Source of the DNA: Perognathus longimembris pacificus
Lineage: Eukaryota; Chordata; Mammalia; Rodentia; Heteromyidae
Direction of reading: 5' to 3'
DNA: 64,000 bases
Assembly (NCBI RefSeq): GCF_023159225.1
Contig: NC_063167.1
Location: 73,501,298 to 73,565,297, forward strand
Position numbers and translations under genes: made by a program
Shown: positions 55,229 to 64,000 of the stretch, in pieces
How the letters are laid out: each line of letters begins with the position of its first letter
Position numbering within the stretch: the stretch's first letter is position 1
The notes under the pieces: model-generated
Database searches by the model: none
The model's input: the letters and a program-made list of their open reading frames with translations, nothing else
What the model was told of the DNA's origin: nothing

Positions 55229-55456
55229 CTGGGTGCTGGTGACTCATGGCCTGTAATCCTAGCTACTCAGGAGACTGAAATCTGAGGATTGCAGTTTGGA
55301 GCTAGTCCAGGCAGGACAGTCTGTGAGACCTTTATCTCTAATTAATCAGCAAAAGCCAGAAGTAGAGGTGTGATTAAAGTGGTAGAGCACTAGCTTTGAG
55401 TGAAAAAGCCAAATGAGAATGAGAGGCCCTAAATTCAAGCCCCAGGACCAGCACAA
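55229..55456 (+). mobile_element. B1-like/Geo SINE
   Basis: GCTGGGTGCTGGTGACTCATG start, full dimer ending CAAGCCCCAGGACCAGC. Confidence 0.88.
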
Positions 55457-56660
55457 AAATTAAAAAGAAAGAATTGCAAATAAAATTATTATTGAAATTT
55501 ATCACCTAATTACTATTATTTACTATATGATTGTTTGTTAATTAGTAATTATTACCTGTTATTTATAGATGACTTTTTAGCTGTAGTTTGCTATTGTCTG
55601 TGCTCCTGAAGATGTATCTATCTTGGCTCTGAAGAGTGAACTTGTGACAACCCTCAAGTGCTACTCCTGTCTTCTCAGCTACTCCTTCAGAACGTTGTGT
55701 TGATGGTTTGACCCTGACTGGGTGGGTTGGAAGTATTTATAAGAGCCAAATCTATACAACAGACCTTGTTTGTGGCCTTGCAATGTTGCTTAAACACCTA
55801 CCTGCTGACTGAAAGCCATGATGATATTGTGATTACATTTTTAAAAACTTCAGAGATACATACTGTAGGAAGACAGATAAGATATGTCTACAATTCCATT
55901 CTGGGAATACAGTGAGGGTGGGTACCTCACTGGAGGTTTATCACCCGTAGCCACAGGGCCTTCCTGTGTGCTCTCTTGGTTTTTGTGTGTTTGAAACTTT
56001 CCATGATAGAAATGTAAAATAGTAATTATGACAGGTTACAATGAAAACAGACAAGTTGTCTATACCTAATCAACATACAGAGAGTTCCATGTTCCACCTG
56101 TCTATCCCTCAAATTATGATGCCAAAATCCCTTTTATTATAAACTCTTATCCTGAAATTATGAAGCCTTTATTTCTATAAGTGGTTCCCCAAAGATCAAT
56201 GAGTTAGAGATCTGTTGTTCATTAAACAAAATCAAGAAATTATTATTTGCAATTTATCATAGCCAATAAGAGCCAAGAAACCCACTTCATACAGGGAAAT
56301 ACATTTTCATACGGGGAAATGCATTTATCTGATTGCAGTCTGTTTGCAAAGCCAGTGATACAAATAGGGAGAAATGAATCAAGTCATTGCTCAGGAGGCT
56401 ACTTGCAGCTACATGACAGCTGTGTACCCTTTACATTTATTTTCAGTCTAGCCAATTTGAGTCATTGCTGAAGAAAGGAGTGCTGTCAAGTGAATTGTCC
56501 TCTGTGCAGATGACAAGAGCCTTTCTAAATATTACCTTGCTGCGGTGTTGATGTGTTTGGAATTACTGGCTTGTGAATTGGTCCCAACTTAATGACTTAA
56601 GTCATTCTCTACTGATTCAATTTCTATTCTACTTCATTGTACAATACTGGTTTTTGTTTT
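55457..56660. other. No feature recognised
   Basis: AT-rich. Contains a short local repeat (CATACAGGGAAATACATTT and CATACGGGGAAATGCATTT near 56288 and 56309). Confidence 0.45.
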
Positions 56661-56664
56661 GTTT

Positions 56665-56880
56665 TGTACTGGTTCTGGAGCTTGAACTCAGGACCTTGGC
56701 ACTGTACCTTAGTGTTTTTAGCTCTCTACCACTTGAGTCACAGCTCCACTTCCACATTTTGGTGGCTTGTTGGTGATAAGAGGCTCATGGACTTTCCTGT
56801 CTGGTCTGGCTTTGAACCATGATCCTCAGATCTTAGCCTCCTTAGTAGCTAGGCTTACAGGTATAAGCCACCAGCAACCA
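56665..56880 (-). mobile_element. B1-like/Geo SINE
   Basis: Full dimer on the minus strand with a shortened right monomer. Confidence 0.85.
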
Positions 56881-58335
56881 ACTACAGTATCTTTTTTTCT
56901 AACATACATGTAGACATCAATTTGGAAAATTGTAGCATAGGTTACTTAAAATACATCATATTTTTTTAAGTTTGAAGTTTTCATTTTTAATATGAACTTG
57001 GGGTATGATCAATTTCTTTTTGGATTTAATTATATAGTCATTGATTTTTTTTTCTGGTCAAATCCAGTTGACTTGGAAAATGTTATACTAAATAATGATT
57101 TCAAGTGGTCACTCTAATTGTCCTCTCAACAGGCAGTAAGGAAATTGCTAGGTTTCATATATCTGGTCTGTGTTGGAATACTGACTCAGACCATTCTTTG
57201 TAACCACCAAAAATAAACATTCAAGCATTGCAAGTGACAGATACCAGGGTCCACTAACAGGGGCCTAGCATACTAAAAAGAAGCCTGGACGGAGACAGGT
57301 GCTACAAGCAGGAACAAAGGTGAGGGAAAGCAGAGATCACAATTGGTGGGTAGGAGAAGAATAAGTATACCTCCTACACCTGAGAGTGAACCATCCTGTG
57401 AACCCAGAGCCTGGGGCCATCTGTGCTGGGGCTTTCCCCATAGTATGTGTTAATTCTCTTCTCCCAATGACCTTCAGTGCTAAACAGGGATCTACCACAC
57501 TACAGGTCCTGAAAGTGTTAAATAAAAATCATTGCTCATATGTGTGGGCCACAGAAATTGAAAAACATCATTAAGGTAAGTTCTGAAGGAGGAATCATTG
57601 CAGGACTGGGATTTATTTCTTCATTGCAGGACTGGGTTTTATTTGCTCAAATCTTTCCTGGGCCACCACTTTTTGGGCATGATGGTGGGTGGACTTCAGA
57701 GAATCCTCCACACAGAAGCCCTGAGGCTCTTGGAGCATAGTATCTAGTTGGTAGAAACAGACAATAGAATAAACAACTATAAAGTACTTTAAATAGGGGT
57801 AAATTCTGAACAGAAAAACAAGCACCAAAAAACAAAAACGTACAGAGGCAGTTATTTAGAATCTCATTCCCCAAGGACACATTTTCAAACTCTTATCCAA
57901 ACAGCAAAGGAAGGACATTGATATTTAATAACATACCAAAAAGATACCATCTCTGAAATTCCTTCATGTTTCTATTAATCATGTTGGTATGCTAAATATG
58001 TTCATTATTTTTGCAATCAGTAATATGCACAGCACAAATGCAAATGGAATAGCTTGGAAAAGGAAGTAGCTTTTTTTTTTTCTTATATTACAGTCAAATG
58101 AAAAATACGCCCTTGAGGGTTTTGTTAGACAGCTGGCAGCTCATGATGGGGAAGGCAGTGAGTACCTGCAGCTCAGAAGCTGGAAGTTATTTAGAAACAA
58201 AATATCTTTGATTGCTTCCAGTCCTGGTATGCTTCCAATGGGTCAGCCAAATAGAAAGCTACTCAGGAGGTGTTTTGTGGTTGTGGCATACATGTGTGTG
58301 CCTGTGTGTATGTTTTATACATTGTTTTGTTTTTC
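56881..58335. other. No feature recognised
   Basis: AT-rich. GCAGGACTGG(G)(A)TTTATT recurs at 57600 and 57626, a small local duplication. Confidence 0.45.
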
Positions 58336-58337
58336 TT

Positions 58338-58465
58338 TTTGTTTTGAGACAGGATCTTGCTACCCAGCATAGGCTGGCATAGACTTGCTCTCTTTACATA
58401 CAGCTCAGGCTGACCTAAAAACTTACCATCCTTATGCCTCAACAGATTACAGGCATCTACCGAGT
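58338..58465 (-). mobile_element. B1 SINE (monomer)
   Basis: TTTTGAGACAGGATCTTGCTACC...AGATTACAGGCATCTACC is a canonical 7SL/B1 pattern on the minus strand without a Geo right half. Confidence 0.75.
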
Positions 58466-58529
58466 GGCAACATATATGTATCTAATTCTGCTTAGTAGTT
58501 TTCATTAAAAAATTGAAGCCTCGAGGCGA

Positions 58530-58731
58530 GGCTCGGCATGTGGCTTAGTGGTAGCATGCATGAAGCTCTGGGTTCAATTCCTCAGTACCACATAAACAGA
58601 AAAAGCTGTATGTGGCACTGTGGCTCAAGTGGTAGAGTGCTAGCCTTGAGCAAAAGAAGCTCAGGGACAGTGCCCAAGCCTTGAGTTCAAGCTCCAGGAC
58701 TGGCAAAAAAAAAAAAAAAAAAAAAAAAAAG
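58530..58731 (+). mobile_element. IDL-Geo SINE with long A-tail
   Basis: Left monomer with a deletion and an atypical GC-rich 5' edge (CGAGGCGAGGCTCGG), then right monomer and about 26 A. Confidence 0.88.
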
Positions 58732-58744
58732 CATTTGCTTTTTC

Positions 58745-58900
58745 AGGCTCATGCCTGAAATCCTAGCTGAGATTTGAGGATTTCGGTTCAAAACAGCAAA
58801 GTTCATGAGATTCTTATCTCAAGCTGACTACCAGAAAACTGCTGGAAGTGGTAGAGCACCAACCTTGAGCAAAAGTGCTCAGGAACAGTGCCCATGATGG
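58745..58900 (+). mobile_element. B1-like/Geo SINE (shortened)
   Basis: GGCTCATGCCTGAAATCCTAGCTGAG, then TTATCTCAAGCTGACTACC and a truncated right half with an (AAAAAT)n tail. Confidence 0.8.
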
Positions 58901-59042
58901 ACAAAAATAAAAAATAAAAATTAAATTGTTGCCCTTTAAGTGGAAACATTTGGAAAATGAGTTGTTAAATGAACTCTTTTATATAAGAGATGAAATTGAA
59001 ATACGTCTGCATTTAGATTTTTATTTTAAATAATGTATTTCC

Positions 59043-59125
59043 CGGGCTGGGATGTAGCTCAGTGGTAAAGCACTTGTTTAGCAAGTGCAATGTCCTAGGT
59101 TCCATCCCCGGTACCAAAAAAAAAA
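59043..59125 (+). mobile_element. ID SINE (tRNA-Ala-derived monomer)
   Basis: CTGGGATGTAGCTCAGTGGTAAAGC (A box) and AGGTTCCATCCCC (B box), then an A-run. This is the canonical monomeric ID layout. The A-tail and missing acceptor pairing argue against a functional tRNA. Confidence 0.88.
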
Positions 59126-59512
59126 AAGAAACAAATAATGTGTTCCTCCCCCACCCCCAGATTACAGAGTTCAGGCCTTTATTACCAACACTTATTATCC
59201 TAAAACCTCATTGTTATTTTCTTTTTCCTCTTGGATTTGAGTTCATTTTTTTCCAGTTGCCTACTAAACTCAGGCACCTCAGTGATTCATAGGCACAGCA
59301 GTCTTTGTCTTCAAACCACAATCATTGCCTTACTCTATTGTTGCCCCTCTGGCCCCAAGTAGGCTGGGTCACTGTTGATGAGTGCTGGCTCTCCTGAGTC
59401 CCTTGTGGAGTGCCTGAGGAGCCCCAGAATCCATTCTAAGAGTATCTGCTGGGAAGTATTTAAATGTGATGGTAGTAGGTTTGCTTATCCTCTCCCCCCA
59501 TCTCTCTCTCTC

Positions 59513-59710
59513 TCCAGTCCTGGGGCTTGAACTCAGGGCCTGAGCACTGTCCCTGGCTTCTTTTTGCTCAAAGCTAGCACTATACCACTTGAGCTATAGC
59601 CCCACTTCTGGCTTTTTTTTCTCTTTCTATTTATGTGGTGCTGAGGAATTGAACCCAGGGCTTCATGCATGCTAGGTAAACACACTACTACCAAGCCACA
59701 TTCCCAGCTC
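59513..59710 (-). mobile_element. IDL-Geo SINE
   Basis: (TC)n at the tail end (59501-59514), full right monomer and left monomer to GAGCTGGGAATGTGGC on the minus strand. Confidence 0.9.
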
Positions 59711-59714
59711 TCTT

Positions 59715-61075
59715 CCTCTTTGTCTCCTTTTTTATTTGTTCCTTATACCAGTTATCTAGCTGTTCTCTTCCATGTGAGTCCTCAGAGCTGCTACCCAAGT
59801 GACAGATTCTCAGTCTCTACATTTACAATTTCACACTGATCACATCATGTCATTCTCCTCAGAAATACTTGGAACTTGGTACTCCTTGTCAAAAGAACTC
59901 AATCCAACTGTGAAGTGTCAGGCTTGAAACTGCTGGAGCCTGGTCGGAAGTCTCTGTGATCTGGATCTACAAGGCCTTAAGCTTTCATATTTAGGTTCAC
60001 CAGAGAACAATGCTCAGTCAGAACTTTGATATTCCAAACTCTTAGTGAAGTTGTACTTCATTATGAGTTAATAATTAGTTTATTTTTATAATTAATTGTT
60101 TATGTTAATAATTAGTCATGATTTAAAGTGAAACAGTCACCAGATCCCTTCATGGGCTCCCTCTGAACTGGGATGTTAACTTTAGAAAGCCTTTCAACAG
60201 CCCAGCTTCCCTGCTTTTTTCTTCCCCATCTCTCTCATCAGCCAGTATTTGTCCCATTTTCCCTCGGAGTTATTCTGAGCATCTTTGTCTATGGTAGTTC
60301 TCACAATACTCCTCTGGTTCAAATCCTGAGTGACTGCGGTGGGGTTCTACCAGATTCCTTGGCATCTTTCTTCTGTCCCCCCCTCAACTTGGTGTGTGCA
60401 CCCTGCCCTACCAGCTTCATTTTCCAAAATAATTGCCTCACTCTTTGACTCTAATGGTTCGCTTTTACAAGTCACCCGGAGCCTTACTCTTCATCCTGCA
60501 ATCTTAAATGTACCCCCTACCTCACTTATTCTGTATTTATATTGGGCACTTTCTCCCCTTCATGGGCCCAGCAGCCTCCTTGTTAATTGTTGCTCAGAAC
60601 TTCCCATGCTATGTCCTTCTCCAGCAGAGTCTCCAGCAGAAGCTACTGAATATCCCTGAAGACTCAGAGGCACGGCATCTGTGCTGCTCCTCCATTCCTA
60701 ATTGTGGCCTTTAGCCTCAGGGTGGCAGCTTTGAATGGATGGAGAAACACTGCTTGCTGTGTTTAGACTCAGGTCCTGCTCACTAGCCTGTGTCTTTGGT
60801 GGCTTCCCTTCCTCTTCCTCTTCCTTCCCCCGCCTCCTCCTGTTACCAAGACACTGTGTATGTGTATGTGTATGTGTATGTGGTATGTGTATGTATGTAA
60901 TCAAATGTAGGGCCTTACGCATTCTAAACAAGCTCATCCATAAAAGATTTTTTCTCCCTTTCTGAGCTGGTATTCTTAAAGTTGAAGACATGACTAAAAT
61001 AGTGCTTATGGAAAAATTGTTAAATGTACTCTAAAGCATTATTCAGTGTTCATAGTTCTTCAGTTATACTCTTTG
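59715..61075. other. No feature recognised
   Basis: CT-rich unique-looking sequence with overlapping open frames (60173-60714) that are compositional. A (TGTATG)n microsatellite lies at about 60856-60898. Confidence 0.45.
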
Positions 61076-61077
61076 AT

Positions 61078-61165
61078 CTTTTTTGGTAATTTTTATTGTT
61101 ATAAAGGTGATATACAAAGGGGTTACAGTTATATAAGTCAGAGTACATTTCTTTTTGGGCAGTGT
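61078..61165 (-). mobile_element. L1 3'UTR fragment (antisense)
   Basis: TTATTGTTATAAAGGTGATATACAAAGGGGTTACAGTTATATAAG matches the terminal 3'UTR motif seen near 31537. Confidence 0.65.
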
Positions 61166-61411
61166 TTGCATACATAAATCATAAGATAGGATCTTGAGAA
61201 ATGTTCATAAAAGTGGTATACTGTATATAACATTAAACTTAAAATAAAAAAATTAATGAATGAGCATTTATTGTGTATTCCTAGGCCTCCTTCATACCCA
61301 GATCCTAGGAAGAAATGATATGACACAGAGACGGGATACTCATGATTCTAAGTAGTGTCTCTCCATCTTAGGAGGCAAGTTAACACTAAGAAGTTCTGGA
61401 CAACAAAATTA

Positions 61412-61650
61412 ATCCTAGCTGGGTACAGGTAGCTCATGCCTCTGTAATCCTAGCTGCTCATGAGGCTGAGATCTAAGGCTCAAGGCTTTAAAGCCAGCCC
61501 AGGGAAGGAAAGTCTGTGAGAATCTTATCTCCAATTAACTACCAGAAAACCGGAAGTGGTGCTGTGGATTAAAGTGATGGAGCCCTAGCCGTGAGCAAAG
61601 AAGCTCAGGGACATTGCTCAGGCCCTGAATTCAAGTCCCAGGACCACTCC
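61412..61650 (+). mobile_element. B1-like/Geo SINE
   Basis: CTAGCTGGGTACAGGTAGCTC start, TTATCTCCAATTAACTACC linker, complete right half. Confidence 0.88.
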
Positions 61651-61775
61651 CACCAACAAACAATCCTTAGGTACTTATAACTCTCATTGTGCTAGATTTC
61701 CTGGTTTTGGCTAAAAAGCAAACTAATTACTTTGACAATAAATAAATAATTTTTTTTTAAAAGCAAACGAATCAG

Positions 61776-61995
61776 TAAAGTGCTGGTGACACATGCCTGC
61801 ATTTTAGCTATTCAGGAGGCTGAGATTTGAGGATCAAGGTTGGAAGCCAGCCTGGGCAGAAAAAGTCAGTGAGACTTTTATCTCCAATTAACTGGCAAAA
61901 AAGCCGGCTAAGCAAACAGGTTCAAGCCCTAGTGCTGGCACATGTGCGCACACACACACACTTATGCCCACATACATGTGCACACACACAGCAAA
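61776..61995 (+). mobile_element. B1-like/Geo SINE with partial right half and CA tail
   Basis: Left half and linker intact. The right monomer is internally deleted, joining GCCGGCTAAGC to AGGTTCAAGCCC, then CA-rich tail. Confidence 0.83.
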
Positions 61996-62900
61996 GTAAT
62001 CAAACATGTAATATAATTCCTGTTTTTAGGGAGTTTATACTTTACAGTGGAATTTGGTATATGACAATAACCCCAGCAAAGCAATTGGGAAACATGGATT
62101 TTGTCCTGTCACCTAAGAAGTGAGAGATATGTTTTGCCCAGAGCATGTTATTAAAAGTTGCAAGTGCTTTCTGTCAAAGTGATTCGCTAGCATGGAAATG
62201 ATAGGTCAGCCCTTCTCTCCGTTCTCAGGATGAGTGATTATATTTCAGATCAGTTAGACCTGTTAGAGAAAAAGACACTTGCATAAAAGATGGGGGTAAT
62301 TGCCAAACACTAAAATGGAGACTTATATATCTAGAATTCCTTTTACAACTGCTTTGATGAAACTGATGTCGTTTCTAAGGGAATGGATTTTTAAATGGAA
62401 TTTTAATCATGCTGCACCTAATTTCCTATGTATTCTTTTGTTTCTCTGGGCTTTCAGTGTCATCAATTATTCGGTTTCACTTCCTGGTTTGTCCACCCAA
62501 GCCTGTTGCTGGGAAATATTTCAGGACAATGTTTACGAGAGAAAAAACATTGTTTTTGCAAGGGATGAATGCTCTTTGGTTTGATTCAGATTCGGTTCCT
62601 GCAGTTAAGTCTTAAGAGAAAAAGGAATCAGTTGCTTAAAGTTTTTTTAAAGACTTTTTGGCACTGAAATTAATGACGTTACATTGTGGTAAAATGATCT
62701 GTTCACAGGACTGTTTGATTAGGCACCAGTTATGAAACAAATGAAATGTTTGTCCATAATTAGAATAATTGTAATTTGATTTTAATCAGAGGATTGATTG
62801 CATGGTGAGTGACATAATGTCTGATGAATTTTCCAGTGATTAAGGGTCCAGGATATTCTTAAACTGAAAGGTTCACATGACCAGTGATAGATTTGGTGCC
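61996..62900. other. Repeat-free AT-rich block, possible conserved non-coding DNA
   Basis: About 900 bp with no SINE or L1. At 62740-62830 TAAT-core and ATTGATTG motifs are dense. No reading frame is convincing. Confidence 0.35.
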
Positions 62901-62902
62901 TC

Positions 62903-63126
62903 TTTTTGTTGTTGTTGTTAGTCGTGGGGCTTGAACTCTGGGCCTGGGCGCTGTCCTTGAGCTCTTTAGCTCAAGGAGAGCCATAGCACCACTTCTAGTC
63001 TTCTGGTGGTTAATTGGAGATAAGAATCTCATGGACTTTCCAGTCTGGGCTGGCTTTGAACCACAATCCTCAGATCTCAGCCTCTTGAGTAGCTAAGATT
63101 ACAGGTGTGAGCCACTGGCACTTGGC
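62903..63126 (-). mobile_element. B1-like/Geo SINE
   Basis: (TTG)n tail at 62903, right half with deletion, linker and left half ending AAGTGCCAGTGGCTCACACC on the minus strand. Confidence 0.88.
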
Positions 63127-63780
63127 TTGATTTGGTATTCTTTTGTGTATAGATTTCAAATGACTGTCCTTATGTGTGAAATATTTGGCTATCAATTCTA
63201 CAGATTGTATTTTTATTTTAAAACTAACTATACACTCAGTGAAATCATTTCTCATTTGAAAAAGTCAGTTAAGACATTCAGGAAGAGCCTGCTTCCTCAA
63301 AATCTAATTGCTTTGTCTACTTGTATCATTTTACTAGATAATTTGCAGATTTGATTTTTTTTTAAATAGCAGAACTAAGTTGTTACTTAGAATTTTAAGT
63401 TTGAAGCCCATTGATGTTTCTTGCAATAATCAGTGTGCTATAATATGAAATTAGACTTCTGTTTTCAACTTCAATGAATTTTTCTTAATATTTTCAAATG
63501 AATCTGCCTGATATGTAATTATATATTTCAAAGAAAATTTTCTTCTGTCATTTTCTTGTTCAGATAGTGACTTTGAACTGTTTGTATGATCAAGTCTAAA
63601 TTCTATTATGCTCAGAAAAATCTTTGTTAATTCTAAAAGAAGTATTTTCACCCAAAGAGCAATAATTAATGCTCTGGGCCTAAATTTTGTCCTCAAAATT
63701 CTTAGGTTGATATTTTAATCTTTATTTAATATTATCCCTAATCTATTTTCCATCATTATCTATAATCTCTCTCTCTCTTG
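63127..63780. other. No feature recognised
   Basis: AT-rich, without repeats I can name. Confidence 0.45.
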
Positions 63781-63783
63781 TTC

Positions 63784-63861
63784 CAAGGATGGGGCTTGAA
63801 CTTGGTAACTGATGCTTTTGTTCAAAGGCTAGAGATCTACCAACTGAGCTGTGTCAACCCC
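63784..63861 (-). mobile_element. ID-type SINE, old
   Basis: GGATGGGGCTTGAACTTGG...CTACCAACTGAGCTGTG reads as B box then A box on the minus strand. Monomeric and diverged. Confidence 0.55.
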
Positions 63862-64000
63862 ATATAATTTCTGTCTCAAAAATTCCACTTAACCATATAT
63901 CTGCTTGTTAGTTTGTTGAAGTCACTTTCTGTTTTGTCCTGTTCTCTTGTTTGTTTCATTCCTTCACATAAAATGTTGTACACACCATGATGAGCCTCTC

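Noticed and set aside
59043..59125. Possible tRNA-Ala gene
   Set aside because: Has A and B boxes but ends in an A-run and lacks paired acceptor arms; it is an ID SINE.
60173..60714. Overlapping forward open frames
   Set aside because: Pyrimidine-rich sequence giving Leu/Ser/Pro-rich translations in more than one frame. Unsupported.
1..64000. Prokaryotic features (operons, CRISPR arrays, ribosome-binding sites) or a defence-type gene system
   Set aside because: SINE/LINE/LTR content, microsatellites and splice-like signals are mammalian; no spaced identical repeats or gene clusters are present.

Overview
This is mammalian nuclear DNA, almost certainly from a geomyoid rodent (pocket mouse, kangaroo rat or pocket gopher group). 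The main clue is a very abundant dimeric SINE. Its left half is a tRNA-Ala/ID-like monomer with A and B boxes, and its right half is a second monomer. This architecture was described from Geomyoidea as IDL-Geo. A second abundant SINE has a 7SL/B1-like left half joined to the same type of right half. Together with a few older ID and B1-type copies there are about sixty SINE insertions. The family names come from recall of the literature; the repeats and target-site duplications are read directly.

Layout. 1-5 kb: a dispersed repeat pair, SINEs, a solo LTR (2580-2997) and a processed TOMM22 retropseudogene (3033-4878) that is itself split by another solo LTR (3313-4049). 5-12 kb: an old antisense L1 3' end, many SINEs, a three-level nest (SINE in SINE, LTR in the inner SINE, 8683-9541) and three exon-like blocks on the minus strand (10067-10544). 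12.24-14.40 kb: a young, internally deleted gammaretrovirus-like provirus with two 308-bp LTRs that differ at one base. 14.4-21.5 kb: SINEs, microsatellites and a decayed L1 ORF1 fragment. 21.66-29.49 kb: a near-full-length L1 (GC-rich 5'UTR, ORF1, ORF2, 3'UTR). It is dead by stops, frameshifts and replaced catalytic residues, and is interrupted by a second, antisense, 5'-truncated L1 with a 15-bp target-site duplication. 29.5-38.9 kb: SINEs, another old antisense L1 end and a 74-bp tandem duplication. 38.94-40.60 kb: a CpG island with a dense GC-box array, CCAAT boxes and candidate splice donors, probably the promoter and first exon of a cellular gene I cannot name. 40.6-64 kb: AT-rich, SINE-bearing sequence without a convincing coding exon, consistent with a long first intron or intergenic DNA.

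There are no intact, recognisable cellular protein-coding genes here. Nothing I can see amounts to a new multi-gene biological system. What the window does hold is a well-preserved record of L1-driven and retroviral mobilisation: precise target-site duplications, nested insertions, chimeric SINE units and a non-autonomous provirus. The most plausible functional element is the CpG-island promoter.
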